Shown piece by piece: positions 38,126 to 46,619 of a stretch of DNA of 64,000 nt. The position numbers were made by a program, and so were the translations under genes. This DNA is from Haematobacter massiliensis (lineage in GTDB: Bacteria; Pseudomonadota; Alphaproteobacteria; Rhodobacterales; Rhodobacteraceae), in contig NZ_JGYG01000001.1 in the NCBI RefSeq assembly GCF_000740795.1, forward strand, positions 62,001 through 126,000. The letters are read 5' to 3'. How positions within the stretch are numbered: position 1 is the stretch's first letter; every line of letters starts with the position of its first letter. The notes below the pieces were generated by a model that had not been told where the DNA came from, did no database searches, and was given only the letters and a program-made list of their open reading frames with translations.

Positions 38126-38872
38126 TTAACCCGGACGCCGGAAGAGCGCGGGCGGCACCAGTTCCAGTGTCGGCTGCCCGCCCTGCATGTCCGCCAGTGC
38201 GCTCAGCACCAGACGGGCGACCGGCGCGGCGGAGGCAGGATTCTGCCCGGTGACCAGACCGCCGTCACGGAGCGCATGGGGCCGGAACAGGTATTCGTTG
38301 CGACCGATCCTGGCACCACGCTCCACCAATGCGGCCTCGATGGAATAGGGCGCGGGGCCTGCAGCGGAGAGCTCTGCATCCGGGGCCGTGCTGATCCGCC
38401 GCCGCCGTACTATGGGCTCTCCCTCCGCGTCCAGCGCCGTCAGAAGCGCCGCCGCTCCGGTGGAAACGGTCGCAACGATACCGCCCCGGGCCAGAACGGC
38501 CGAGACAAGCGCCCCGATCTCTGGCGTCTCGTGCAGGTCCCACAGCGGCCCGACGCCGCCCGGAAAGAACAGCGCATCGAAATCCTCTGCCTTGGCGGCG
38601 ACAACTGGCAGCGTGCCTTGCAGCAGTTCCATCTCCTGCCCGCGCTCCTGAAAGCGGCGGACGGACCGGGAGATGCGTCCATGCGGCCCGTCAACCTCCG
38701 ATCCGGGCAGGCCAGTCGCCTCTCCGCCGAGCACCGATCCCACGACCACCTCATGCCCCGCGTCACGGAAAGCCCAGTACGGGGTGACGAACTCCTCCCA
38801 ATGGAAGCCTGCCGGTGCCCGCTTTCCGCCGGATTCGCGCCGCGAGGTCAGAACGAAGAGGATGCGCGCCAT
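38126..38872 (-). CDS. DJ-1/PfpI family protein lacking the nucleophile cysteine
   Basis: A 248-aa member of the DJ-1/PfpI (class I glutamine amidotransferase-like) superfamily. MARILFVLTSR opens the Rossmann core, the length suits the Hsp31/YajL-like branch, and FDALFFPGGVGPLWDLHE is the Glu-bearing loop. At the nucleophile elbow, where the family has AVCHGPAAL, this protein reads ATVSTGAAALL, so the Cys is replaced. It therefore may not act as a glyoxalase, deglycase or peptidase. The ATG follows AAAGGAGTTTCC. It is divergent from the SOS-boxed radical SAM gene. Confidence 0.85.
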   Translation of the reverse strand: MARILFVLTSRRESGGKRAPAGFHWEEFVTPYWAFRDAGHEVVVGSVLGGEATGLPGSEVDGPHGRISRSVRRFQERGQEMELLQGTLPVVAAKAEDFDALFFPGGVGPLWDLHETPEIGALVSAVLARGGIVATVSTGAAALLTALDAEGEPIVRRRRISTAPDAELSAAGPAPYSIEAALVERGARIGRNEYLFRPHALRDGGLVTGQNPASAAPVARLVLSALADMQGGQPTLELVPPALFRRPG

Positions 38873-39008
38873 GGAAACTCCTTTCGGGACTTTCCCCTGC
38901 TTACGGGAGCGACCCCCTGCGGGGAAACCCACAAGTGAGCGGGGTCGGCGGAAAGGGGCCGGGATCTCCTTCGAGACCGGCGAAAGATCGCCTGATGCCT
39001 GTTGTCAT

Positions 39009-39023
39009 GTTCGCTAAATGTTC
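39009..39023. promoter_or_regulatory. LexA (SOS) box of the radical SAM gene
   Basis: GTTCGCTAAATGTTC is an exact GTTC-N7-GTTC site ending 13 bp before the ATG at 39037. It shares spacing and halves with the lexA and recA boxes and has an AT-rich core, unlike the surrounding GC-rich DNA. Confidence 0.8.
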
Positions 39024-39036
39024 TAATAATACCCGC

Positions 39037-40128
39037 ATGGCGAACACCGGCGATTCCTCTCTCCCCCCTCACTTGCGGCTCCGGGCCCGCGGAGCCGCAA
39101 GCAATTGCAGCGGCAGGTTCGAGACGGAGCGGAGAGAGGCGTTCGATGACGGATGGGACATTCCAGAGGAGGAGCGCCTGCTCCGCACCGAACTGAGGAT
39201 CGAGCGTCCGCGAAGTGCTATCACCCGGAACAAGTCCCCCGACGTTGGCTTCGACCGCTCCATAAACCCTTACCGGGGCTGCGAACATGGCTGCATCTAC
39301 TGCTTTGCCCGGCCCACCCATGCCTATCTGAACCTCTCGCCGGGGCTGGATTTCGAGACGAAGCTCATCGCGCGCCCTGGTATGCATGAGGTGCTCGCGC
39401 GCGAGCTGTCTTCGCCACGATACACCTGCGCCGTGATTGCCATCGGGACCAACACCGATCCCTATCAGCCGGTGGAGGTAAAGCAGCAGGTGATGCGGCG
39501 GGTGCTGGAGGTGCTCCGCGATTTCAACCACCCGGTGGCCATCGTCACGAAAGGGGCGCTGATTGAACGGGATATCGACATTCTCGCTCCCATGGCCGCC
39601 GCCGGCCTCGCGGCGGTCGGGGTGTCTGTCACCACTCTGGACCCGGAGATTGCGCGGAAGATGGAGCCTCGCGCGCCTGCTCCCGCGCGACGGCTGGCGG
39701 CGATCCGCAGGCTGGCGGAGGCGGGTATCCCTGTGCGCATAATGGCCTCTCCGATGATCCCGGCGCTGACGGACCATGAGATGGAGGCAATCCTCGAAGC
39801 CGGTCGCGACGCAGGTGCGACAACCGCCAGCATGATCCCGCTTCGCCTGCCGCGAGAGGTGGCCGACCTGTTCCGCGACTGGGCGGAGCAGAGTTTCCCC
39901 GACCGTGCCGCCCGGATCATGGGACGCGTGCGCGAGCTGCACGGCGGGCGAGACTACGATCCCGCCTTCGGCAAGCGGATGCGGGGGGAGGGGCCATGGG
40001 CCGATCTGATGTCGGCACGGTTCCATGTTGCCGTAACCCGCCTCGGCCTCGCGCGGGAAGGGCGGGCACTGCGTACCGACCTGTTCCGGGTTCCGCCGCG
40101 ACCGGGCGATCAGCTTTCGTTGTTCTGA
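39037..40128 (+). CDS. Radical SAM protein (PA0069 family, SplB-like), predicted SOS-regulated
   Basis: A 363-aa radical SAM protein. The [4Fe-4S] motif CEHGCIYC (Cys82, 86, 89) follows GFDRSINPYRG; AIGTNTDPYQPVE and VGVSVTTLDPEIARKMEPRAPAPARRL match the SplB-like PA0069 family. The spore photolyase itself repairs thymine dimers; this family's substrate is not established. The ATG at 39037 is preferred because an exact LexA box lies just upstream; ATG codons at 38995 and 39007 would put that box inside the gene. It diverges from the DJ-1-like gene with 164 bp between the starts. The LexA box suggests a role after DNA damage. Confidence 0.9.
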   Translation: MANTGDSSLPPHLRLRARGAASNCSGRFETERREAFDDGWDIPEEERLLRTELRIERPRSAITRNKSPDVGFDRSINPYRGCEHGCIYCFARPTHAYLNLSPGLDFETKLIARPGMHEVLARELSSPRYTCAVIAIGTNTDPYQPVEVKQQVMRRVLEVLRDFNHPVAIVTKGALIERDIDILAPMAAAGLAAVGVSVTTLDPEIARKMEPRAPAPARRLAAIRRLAEAGIPVRIMASPMIPALTDHEMEAILEAGRDAGATTASMIPLRLPREVADLFRDWAEQSFPDRAARIMGRVRELHGGRDYDPAFGKRMRGEGPWADLMSARFHVAVTRLGLAREGRALRTDLFRVPPRPGDQLSLF

Positions 40129-40331
40129 AGCATCCGGCCGGCAAGCTGCGAAAGTCGCTAAAATCCGCGCTTTCACATCACAGATACGCGGGAACCCGCG
40201 CGCCACCGCCGCTTCGGCATTGCTGGCGGCACCAGGGAAATGATATTCGATCCGCTGCGCGCGAGGCTCCTCCGCGCCGACGGCGTTTTGACGCCGCCGT
40301 CGCATGTTGGCAGCCAGCAGGAACACCGAAG

Positions 40332-41951
40332 ATGTCCATCCGCCTTACCCGACGCAGCCTCCTTGGCGCCGCCGCGGCCACTGCGCTGATGCCGCCCCTG
40401 CTCGGTACATCCTGGCGCGGCGCCCACGCGCAGGACAGCAGTCTTCACCTCGGAACCGCGCAGCCGTTCACCTTTGAAACGCTGATCCAGCGGGCGGAAG
40501 CCGCGGCCAAGGCGGCCTATCGATCGCCGTACCGGCCGATGCCGGAAGTCACCCAGGAGATCGACTACGACGCCTGGGGCAAGATCAAGTTCAACACGGA
40601 CCTCTCCCCCTATGCGCAGGAAGGCTCGGGGGGCGCTTATCCGATCGTCTTCTTCCACCTGGGCCAGTTCTTCCAGAAGTCGGTGCGGATGCACCTCGTT
40701 CAGGACAGCACGGCGCGGGAGGTGATGTATGCACCGTCCTACTTCACCATGCCGGACGACAGCCCGGCGCGCCGTCTGCCGGAAGATTCGGGTTTCGCGG
40801 GCTTCCGGCTTCAGGAGTGGTGGGGCGCGGAAGATTGGCGTACGCAGGATTGGGTGGCCTTCCTTGGCGCCTCCTATTTCCGCGCGATCGGTGCGCTCGG
40901 GCAATACGGCCTGTCCGCGCGGGGCGTGGCCATCAATCCGGCGGTCCCCGACGCGCCGGAAGAGTTCCCCGATTTCACCGATTTCTATATCTCGGAATCG
41001 CCCGATCCCGAGCAACCCGTGACGGTCTGTGCTTTGCTCGATGGGCCGAGCGTGACCGGCGCCTATCGCTTCAGCATGACCCGGGGGCAGGATCGCTCCA
41101 AGGGCGTGGTGATGGATATCGAATGCTCGCTCTTCCTGCGGGAAGATGTCAAGCGTCTGGGCCTCATGCCCCTTACGTCGATGTTCTGGTATGCCGAATA
41201 CGGCCGCGCGCGGATGGAGGATTGGCGTCCGGAGGTGCATGACTCCGACGGTCTGGCGCTCTGGACGGGCGCGGGTGAACGCATATGGCGACCGCTCCGC
41301 AACCCCAGCGAGACACGCATATCCGCCTTTGGCGACGATAGCCCAAAGGGGTTTGGCCTGCTGCAGCGGGATCGGAACTTCGACCATTACCGCGATGGTG
41401 TGTTCTATGAGCGCCGCCCCAGTCTGTGGGTGGAGCCGCTGAAGCCGCTCGGCAAGGGAAGCGTGCAGCTTCTGGAAATCCCGACGGACGACGAAATCCA
41501 TGACAACATCGGCGCGTTCTGGGTGCCCGAGCAGGCGGCGGTGAAGGGTAGTCGCTACGATCTGTCATACCGCCTTCACTGGGTCGATCAGGAGCCGTTC
41601 CCGGCGACAAACGTGGCGCAGGTGATTTCCACCCGCTATGGGCGCGGGGGGCAGCCCGGAAAACCGCGTCCGCAGGGTGTCTACAAGATTGCCATCGAAT
41701 TCGACAATCCGCCCGTGCTGACCCAGATCCCCTATGGCGTGTTCCCGACCATCGAAATCACCACCAGCCGGGGAGAGGTGACCAGCACCCTGGTCGAACC
41801 GGTGCCCGGAGGGAATGTCTGGCGCGCGATATTCGATCTGACCGTGGCCGGAACCGACATCGTGGAGATGCGCGGTTACATGGCGCTCGACGGAAAGCCC
41901 CTGACAGAAACCTGGCTGGCCCAATTCGCACCCAACAATCCGGGGGGTTGA
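40332..41951 (+). CDS. opgG: Periplasmic glucan biosynthesis protein OpgG/MdoG
   Basis: A 539-aa periplasmic protein for osmoregulated periplasmic glucan synthesis. The Tat signal is RLTRRSLLGAAAATALM, with AHAQ before the mature protein. Family segments include PEVTQEIDYDAWGKIKF, QLGQ-type FFHLGQFFQK and FRLQEWWGAEDWRTQDWVAFLGASYFRA, and the C-terminal Ig-like domain. The Tat signal is usual for OpgD, so OpgD-like function is also possible. The glucosyltransferase gene opgH is not adjacent. A GC-rich hairpin (40278-40302) lies in the leader. Confidence 0.92.
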   Translation: MSIRLTRRSLLGAAAATALMPPLLGTSWRGAHAQDSSLHLGTAQPFTFETLIQRAEAAAKAAYRSPYRPMPEVTQEIDYDAWGKIKFNTDLSPYAQEGSGGAYPIVFFHLGQFFQKSVRMHLVQDSTAREVMYAPSYFTMPDDSPARRLPEDSGFAGFRLQEWWGAEDWRTQDWVAFLGASYFRAIGALGQYGLSARGVAINPAVPDAPEEFPDFTDFYISESPDPEQPVTVCALLDGPSVTGAYRFSMTRGQDRSKGVVMDIECSLFLREDVKRLGLMPLTSMFWYAEYGRARMEDWRPEVHDSDGLALWTGAGERIWRPLRNPSETRISAFGDDSPKGFGLLQRDRNFDHYRDGVFYERRPSLWVEPLKPLGKGSVQLLEIPTDDEIHDNIGAFWVPEQAAVKGSRYDLSYRLHWVDQEPFPATNVAQVISTRYGRGGQPGKPRPQGVYKIAIEFDNPPVLTQIPYGVFPTIEITTSRGEVTSTLVEPVPGGNVWRAIFDLTVAGTDIVEMRGYMALDGKPLTETWLAQFAPNNPGG

Positions 41952-41983
41952 CGGAGGAGGGAGGGCGCCCCGGCGGTGCCCTC

Positions 41984-42301
41984 CTACTGCAGATCGTCAA
42001 AAACCTCTCGACCTGCCTGAACAGCGTATTCGGTAAGCTTGATCCGTATTTCCCCCTCCGCAACGCCGCCGGAAAGTTGCTCCACGAGATGCGCAACCAA
42101 GTCTTCGTCGCCGCCGTGCAGGAGATCCGCGCGGACGATTTCCGCGGCGAAAGCCATGGCGTCTGGGCCGGTTTTACCAAGGATTTCCGCCGCCCACAGG
42201 CCGATGAGCTTGTTCCGGCGCGCCTCCACCCGGAACTTTAGTTCGGCGTCATGCGCGAACTTGGCTTCGAACGCGCGCTCCCGGTCAGCAAACATGGTCA
42301 T
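41984..42301 (-). CDS. F1F0-ATPase inhibitor zeta subunit (DUF1476)
   Basis: A 105-aa helical protein, MTMFADRERAFEAKFAHDAELKFRVEARRNKLIGLWAAE, matching the DUF1476 family, whose Paracoccus member is the zeta subunit that inhibits F1-ATPase hydrolysis. The ATG at 42301 is chosen from family length. It lies convergent to opgG and divergent from purC, so it is a single-gene unit not linked to atp genes. Confidence 0.92.
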   Translation of the reverse strand: MTMFADRERAFEAKFAHDAELKFRVEARRNKLIGLWAAEILGKTGPDAMAFAAEIVRADLLHGGDEDLVAHLVEQLSGGVAEGEIRIKLTEYAVQAGREVFDDLQ

Positions 42302-42462
42302 GACTGCGACATCCTCCGCATCTTGGCTATACGGTCCACAATACACATATGTTTGTGACGGCCACGGTCGCAAGTCCGCGATCGGCTTGCGGGAAGGGGC
42401 TTATTATCCTATGACGCAGCCAAGGGCGACGGGTGCGACCGCCGCCGGCCTACGGAGAATTC

Positions 42463-43227
42463 ATGGCACGGCGCAACAAGATTTACGAAGGCAAGGCGAA
42501 GATCCTTTATGAAGGGCCTGAGCCTGGTACCCTGATCCAGTACTTCAAAGACGATGCCAAAGCGCAGAACGCGCAGAAATCCACGGTGGTGGAAGGGAAG
42601 GGCGTGTTGAACAACCGCCTCTCCGAATTCTTCATGAATGGCCTCAACGCGATCGGGGTGCCCACCCATTTCATCCGCCGGATCAACATGCGTGAGCAAC
42701 TTATCCGTGCTGTGGAGATGATCCCGCTGGAGGTCGTGGTGCGGAACTTTGCGGCCGGAGAGATCTCTCAACGTCTGGGCATTCCGGAAGGAACCGCGCT
42801 CCCGCGCCCCATCGTAGAGTTCTATTTCAAGGACGATGCGCTTGGAGATCCGCTGGTATCCGAGGAGCATATCATCGCTTTCGGCTGGGCAGCTCAGCAG
42901 GACTTGGACGACATGGTCGCGCTCGCGCTGCGGGTGAACGACTTCATGTCTGGCGTGATGATGGGCGTCGGAATCCGGCTGGCTGACTTCAAGATCGAGA
43001 TCGGACGCATCTGGGATGGCGACTATCAACGGCTTGTGGTGGCGGATGAAATCAGTCCCGACAGCTGCCGTCTGTGGGACATGAAATCTCCTGTCGAGCG
43101 GCTGGACAAGGATCCGTTCCGCCGTGAAGCTTCCAACCTTTCCGAAGCCTATACGGAGATCGCGCGGCGTCTTGGCGTCCTTCCGTCCAACGTGACCCAC
43201 GCAACGAAGCCGACCCTCATCAACTGA
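42463..43227 (+). CDS. purC: Phosphoribosylaminoimidazole-succinocarboxamide synthase
   Basis: PurC, 254 aa, joins aspartate to CAIR in purine synthesis. Family motifs are [37 protein letters not shown] and [14 protein letters not shown]. The ATG is preceded by GGAGAATTC; upstream in-frame codons are ignored. It heads the purC-purS-purQ set on this strand. Confidence 0.97.
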   Translation: MARRNKIYEGKAKILYEGPEPGTLIQYFKDDAKAQNAQKSTVVEGKGVLNNRLSEFFMNGLNAIGVPTHFIRRINMREQLIRAVEMIPLEVVVRNFAAGEISQRLGIPEGTALPRPIVEFYFKDDALGDPLVSEEHIIAFGWAAQQDLDDMVALALRVNDFMSGVMMGVGIRLADFKIEIGRIWDGDYQRLVVADEISPDSCRLWDMKSPVERLDKDPFRREASNLSEAYTEIARRLGVLPSNVTHATKPTLIN

Positions 43228-43324
43228 GCCGACTTCGGCGTATGCGGTCTTTCTTTTCCGCGCTGAACCGCCTAGGAGAGCGGCGAATGCCGGGGGGCCG
43301 GCGACTGTCCAGGAGAGCGATCCC

Positions 43325-43564
43325 ATGAAAGCCCGCGTCCACGTCATGTTGAAAGACGGAGTGCTTGACCCGCAGGGCGAGGCAGTGCGCCACGCGCTCG
43401 CAACGCTCGGGTTCGGTGGCGTGGAAGGTGTCCGCCAGGGCAAGGTGATCGAACTTGACCTGGCAGAGACCGATCACGCTGCCGCTGAGAAGGCGGTTCG
43501 TGAGATGTGCGAAAAGCTTCTCGCGAATACGGTCATCGAAAAATACACCGTCGAACTCGGCTGA
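43325..43564 (+). CDS. purS: Phosphoribosylformylglycinamidine synthase subunit PurS
   Basis: PurS, 79 aa, small subunit of the FGAM synthase complex (PurL-PurQ-PurS). The sequence KARVHVMLKDGVLDPQGEAVRHALATLGF is typical. CAGGAGAGCG precedes the ATG. Its stop codon abuts the stop of a convergent lipoprotein gene with no bases between. Confidence 0.97.
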   Translation: MKARVHVMLKDGVLDPQGEAVRHALATLGFGGVEGVRQGKVIELDLAETDHAAAEKAVREMCEKLLANTVIEKYTVELG

Positions 43565-43954
43565 TCAGCCGCGGCAACGCATTGTGACGTTGATCGGGTT
43601 TGGCACGAGTTCCTGCGACGCGCCCGTGGCTGCGTCGATGCCAAGCCCGATGATCCCGCCCGCAAGGACGTTGCCCGCGAGAGCGACACCGCCGCTTCCC
43701 GACGTCTTGTGCGTGACGTTGACCTCCGTCGGTTCGCATTCATCCCTGGTGAGCGAGACCGCGAATTCCGATTTGCGCGGCATCTTGATGGCGCAGGGTG
43801 TGCTCGCACAGCTGTAACCGTTGGTTGTCCTCACGGTAGCGCCGGGCGGCAGCGTCATGATCTCGAGCACGTCGTTCTTGCCACGCGTGACGGTAGCGCA
43901 CCCGCTGATCAGCAATGCAATCGGTAGAAAAACGGCAACAGAAATGTTGTTCAT
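43565..43954 (-). CDS. Lipoprotein antisense within the pur cluster
   Basis: A 129-aa lipoprotein with signal FLPIALLISGC (lipobox ISGC, Cys19). The mature part begins ATVTRGKNDVLEIMTLPPGATVRTTNGYSC, similar to small outer-membrane lipoproteins with a PEGA-like TLPPGATV motif, and has a Gly/Ala-rich hydrophobic stretch (VALAGNVLAGGIIGLGIDAATG). It lies between purS and purQ on the opposite strand, stop to stop with purS, splitting a usually contiguous pair. Confidence 0.85.
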   Translation of the reverse strand: MNNISVAVFLPIALLISGCATVTRGKNDVLEIMTLPPGATVRTTNGYSCASTPCAIKMPRKSEFAVSLTRDECEPTEVNVTHKTSGSGGVALAGNVLAGGIIGLGIDAATGASQELVPNPINVTMRCRG

Positions 43955-44104
43955 CAGAAACTCCTGTCTGGTAGGGACAAGAAATCACTCAAAAGTGAAC
44001 ATTAAGTGAACAGAGCGAGCGCTTCTTCGACTCCCGTTGCCTGACAGGGCATTTGGCGCTAGAGCATCGGCCATCCCGCATCGATATCCTTCGAGGAGCC
44101 CGCC

Positions 44105-44776
44105 ATGAAGGCCGCCATCATCGTTTTCCCCGGATCGAACTGTGATCGCGATCTTGCCGAGGCCTTCCGCAAGGTCGATGGCATCGAACCCGCGATGGTC
44201 TGGCACAAGGAAACCGCGCTGCCGGCCGGGATCGACGTGGTGGGCGTGCCGGGCGGCTTCTCCTTCGGTGATTATCTGCGCTGCGGAGCGATTGCCGCAC
44301 GCTCGCCCATCGTCTCCGCCGTACGGGATTTCGCTGAGCGGGGCGGTTATGTTCTGGGCGTCTGCAACGGCTTTCAGGTGCTCACCGAAACCGGCCTGCT
44401 ACCGGGCGCGCTGATGCGCAACGCCGGGCTGAAGTTTCTGTGCAAACCAGTCGATCTGACCGTATCCACCAGCGACAGCGCCTTTACTTCCGGTTGGGAG
44501 AAGGGCGCGCGGGTGACCATCCCGATCGCGCATCACGACGGCAACTATATCGCCGACGGCGCGCTGCTGGAACGGCTGGAATCGGAGGATCGCATCGCCT
44601 TCCGCTATGCCGACAATCCCAATGGCTCGACCGGAGACATCGCAGGCGTCCTGTCGGAGAACCGGCGCGTCCTTGGCATGATGCCGCATCCCGAGCGGGC
44701 CATCGAAGCGATCCAGGGCGGAACGGATGGACAGGCGCTGTTCCGGTCGCTCGCCGGTGTGATGGCCCAGGCCTGA
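44105..44776 (+). CDS. purQ: Phosphoribosylformylglycinamidine synthase subunit PurQ
   Basis: PurQ, 223 aa, glutaminase subunit that supplies ammonia to PurL. The catalytic Cys87 lies in GVCNGFQVL and the His/Glu pair in [20 protein letters not shown] precedes the ATG. A 7-bp inverted repeat follows 9 bp after the stop, but without a T-run. Confidence 0.97.
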   Translation: MKAAIIVFPGSNCDRDLAEAFRKVDGIEPAMVWHKETALPAGIDVVGVPGGFSFGDYLRCGAIAARSPIVSAVRDFAERGGYVLGVCNGFQVLTETGLLPGALMRNAGLKFLCKPVDLTVSTSDSAFTSGWEKGARVTIPIAHHDGNYIADGALLERLESEDRIAFRYADNPNGSTGDIAGVLSENRRVLGMMPHPERAIEAIQGGTDGQALFRSLAGVMAQA

Positions 44777-44851
44777 TATCATTGGCGGCAGAGCGCCTAT
44801 CTGCCGCAGGCGTGAGTTGAGCCTGCCCGCGCCTGTGGCTAGAGTGCCGCA

Positions 44852-46612
44852 ATGACGGCGATAGATGAAATAAGTCTTGCAGAACGTGCGGGTCGCATGC
44901 CTTGGGTGATGCGGGCCGTCATTGCGCTGTTCGTTATCGGCGCAGTTGCTGTCGTCTGGCTCACCAATCATCTGTTGACCGATCGCCTGACCGATACAAC
45001 CCGCAACCGGGCGGAGCTTCGGCTTGTTCTCTATGCGGGCAACGTGGCCAGCGAGTTGCAGCGCAACTCCGTGGTTCCGCTGCTGCTGGCCCGCGATCCG
45101 GCCTTGATCGGCGCGTTGCAATCGGGCGATTTTTCGGTGACGACGCAGCGGCTGATGTCTTTCCAGACGGAGATCGGGTCTGCCGCGCTGACGCTCATGG
45201 ACAATGACGGGCGGGTGGTGGCAGCGACAAACCGCAACCAGCTTGGTACGAACCATTTTGACGACCCTGCCTTTGCAGAGGCGCAGAAGGCCAAGGAAAC
45301 CGTATTCACCGTCGCAGAGACGGAAACGCAGGGCTATCAGTTCAATTTCTCGCGCGCCGTCCTGTCGGACAGTCGTCCCATCGGCGTCGTGTCGGTGAGC
45401 GTTGATCTGAGCAAGTATGAGCGGTCGTGGGGCGGGTTCTCCGACGCCGTTTCGGTGATCGACAGCGAAGGCAAGATCATCCTTTCCACCGAGCCGCGCT
45501 GGCGGGGACTGACGATGGAGGAGGCGCTGGCCGTCCGCTCCGCGCCGTCCGCCATTCAGCGCGCTCTGCAGGCCACGACGGATTGGGCGCAGGCCCCGCC
45601 CGATGCCTATCTCCGGGGCGAGGCGGTCATGCGCAATGAGACGCGTATACCGTTCCGGGGCTGGAAGCTCGTCTCCTATACCCGTTACGACAGTGTGCGG
45701 GAGGGGGTGAACACCATCCTCGCGCTGGAGATCATGGGTTTCGCCATTCTATTGGCTTTGATCTTCTACATGTTCTCTCGCAGGGCCTGGTCGCAATCAG
45801 CCAGCCTCAAGAAGGAATCGGCGGAATTGCGCATTCTGAACGCCCGGCTCCAGAGAGAGATCGCGGAGCGGGAGAAGGTACAGAAAGATCTCGCGGTGGC
45901 GGAACAGACGCTGGCGCAATCGTCGAAACTGGCGGCTCTGGGGGAAATGTCCGCGGCGGTCAGCCATGAGCTGAACCAGCCTCTCGCTGCGATGAAGACC
46001 TATCTTGCAGGTGCGAAGCTGCTGCTGCAACGCAAGCGACCGGATGAAGCCCTGTCCTCGTTCCAGCGGATTGACGATCTGATCGAACGAATGGGCGCGA
46101 TCACGCGTCAGCTGAAGAGCTTTGCGAGGAAAGGCGGAGAAGCCTTTGAACCGATTGATTTTCGGTCGTCGGTCTCTGCCGCTCTTGCAATGATGGAACC
46201 GCAGCTCAAGACCCGGGCTGTCAAGATCACGCGCGGTCTGCCGCGCCAGCCGGTCATGGTGATGGCGGACCGGATCAGACTGGAGCAGGTCATCATCAAC
46301 TTGCTTCGCAACGCGCTGGACGCCACGAAGGGCGTGAGCCAGCCGCAGATAGACATCCTCCTCTCGGCCGGGGAGACGGCGACCCTTACGGTGCGCGACA
46401 ACGGCCATGGGATCGAGGATTTGGACAATCTTTTTGAACCTTTCTATACGACGAAGAAACCGGGGGACGGGACGGGGCTCGGCCTCGCGATCTCCTCCGG
46501 TATCGTGACCGATCTCGGCGGTCGTCTGACGGCGCATAATGCGTCCGGCGGCGGCGCCGTATTCGAGGTGCAGATCCCGCTCCTCGATCAGCAAGCTGCA
46601 GCAGCAGAATAG
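44852..46612 (+). CDS. dctB: C4-dicarboxylate-type sensor histidine kinase (DctB-like)
   Basis: A 586-aa membrane sensor kinase. Two spans (residues about 20-40 and 293-312) flank a 250-residue periplasmic double-PAS-type domain containing GSAALTLMDNDGRVVAATNRN, as in DctB, which senses succinate and related acids. After a coiled coil (LKKESAELRILNARLQREIAEREKVQ) come the H-box AAVSHELNQPLAAMKTY (His372) and the ATP-binding N, G1 and G2 boxes (LLRNALDA, DNGHGI, GTGLGLAI). It is paired with the response regulator eight bases downstream. No dicarboxylate transporter lies in the window, so the ligand is by family analogy. Confidence 0.9.
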   Translation: MTAIDEISLAERAGRMPWVMRAVIALFVIGAVAVVWLTNHLLTDRLTDTTRNRAELRLVLYAGNVASELQRNSVVPLLLARDPALIGALQSGDFSVTTQRLMSFQTEIGSAALTLMDNDGRVVAATNRNQLGTNHFDDPAFAEAQKAKETVFTVAETETQGYQFNFSRAVLSDSRPIGVVSVSVDLSKYERSWGGFSDAVSVIDSEGKIILSTEPRWRGLTMEEALAVRSAPSAIQRALQATTDWAQAPPDAYLRGEAVMRNETRIPFRGWKLVSYTRYDSVREGVNTILALEIMGFAILLALIFYMFSRRAWSQSASLKKESAELRILNARLQREIAEREKVQKDLAVAEQTLAQSSKLAALGEMSAAVSHELNQPLAAMKTYLAGAKLLLQRKRPDEALSSFQRIDDLIERMGAITRQLKSFARKGGEAFEPIDFRSSVSAALAMMEPQLKTRAVKITRGLPRQPVMVMADRIRLEQVIINLLRNALDATKGVSQPQIDILLSAGETATLTVRDNGHGIEDLDNLFEPFYTTKKPGDGTGLGLAISSGIVTDLGGRLTAHNASGGGAVFEVQIPLLDQQAAAAE

Positions 46613-46619
46613 GAGACCC

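Noticed and set aside
38995-39036. Earlier starts for the radical SAM gene (ATG at 38995 or 39007)
   Set aside because: They would put an exact LexA box inside the coding region and add residues without family similarity.
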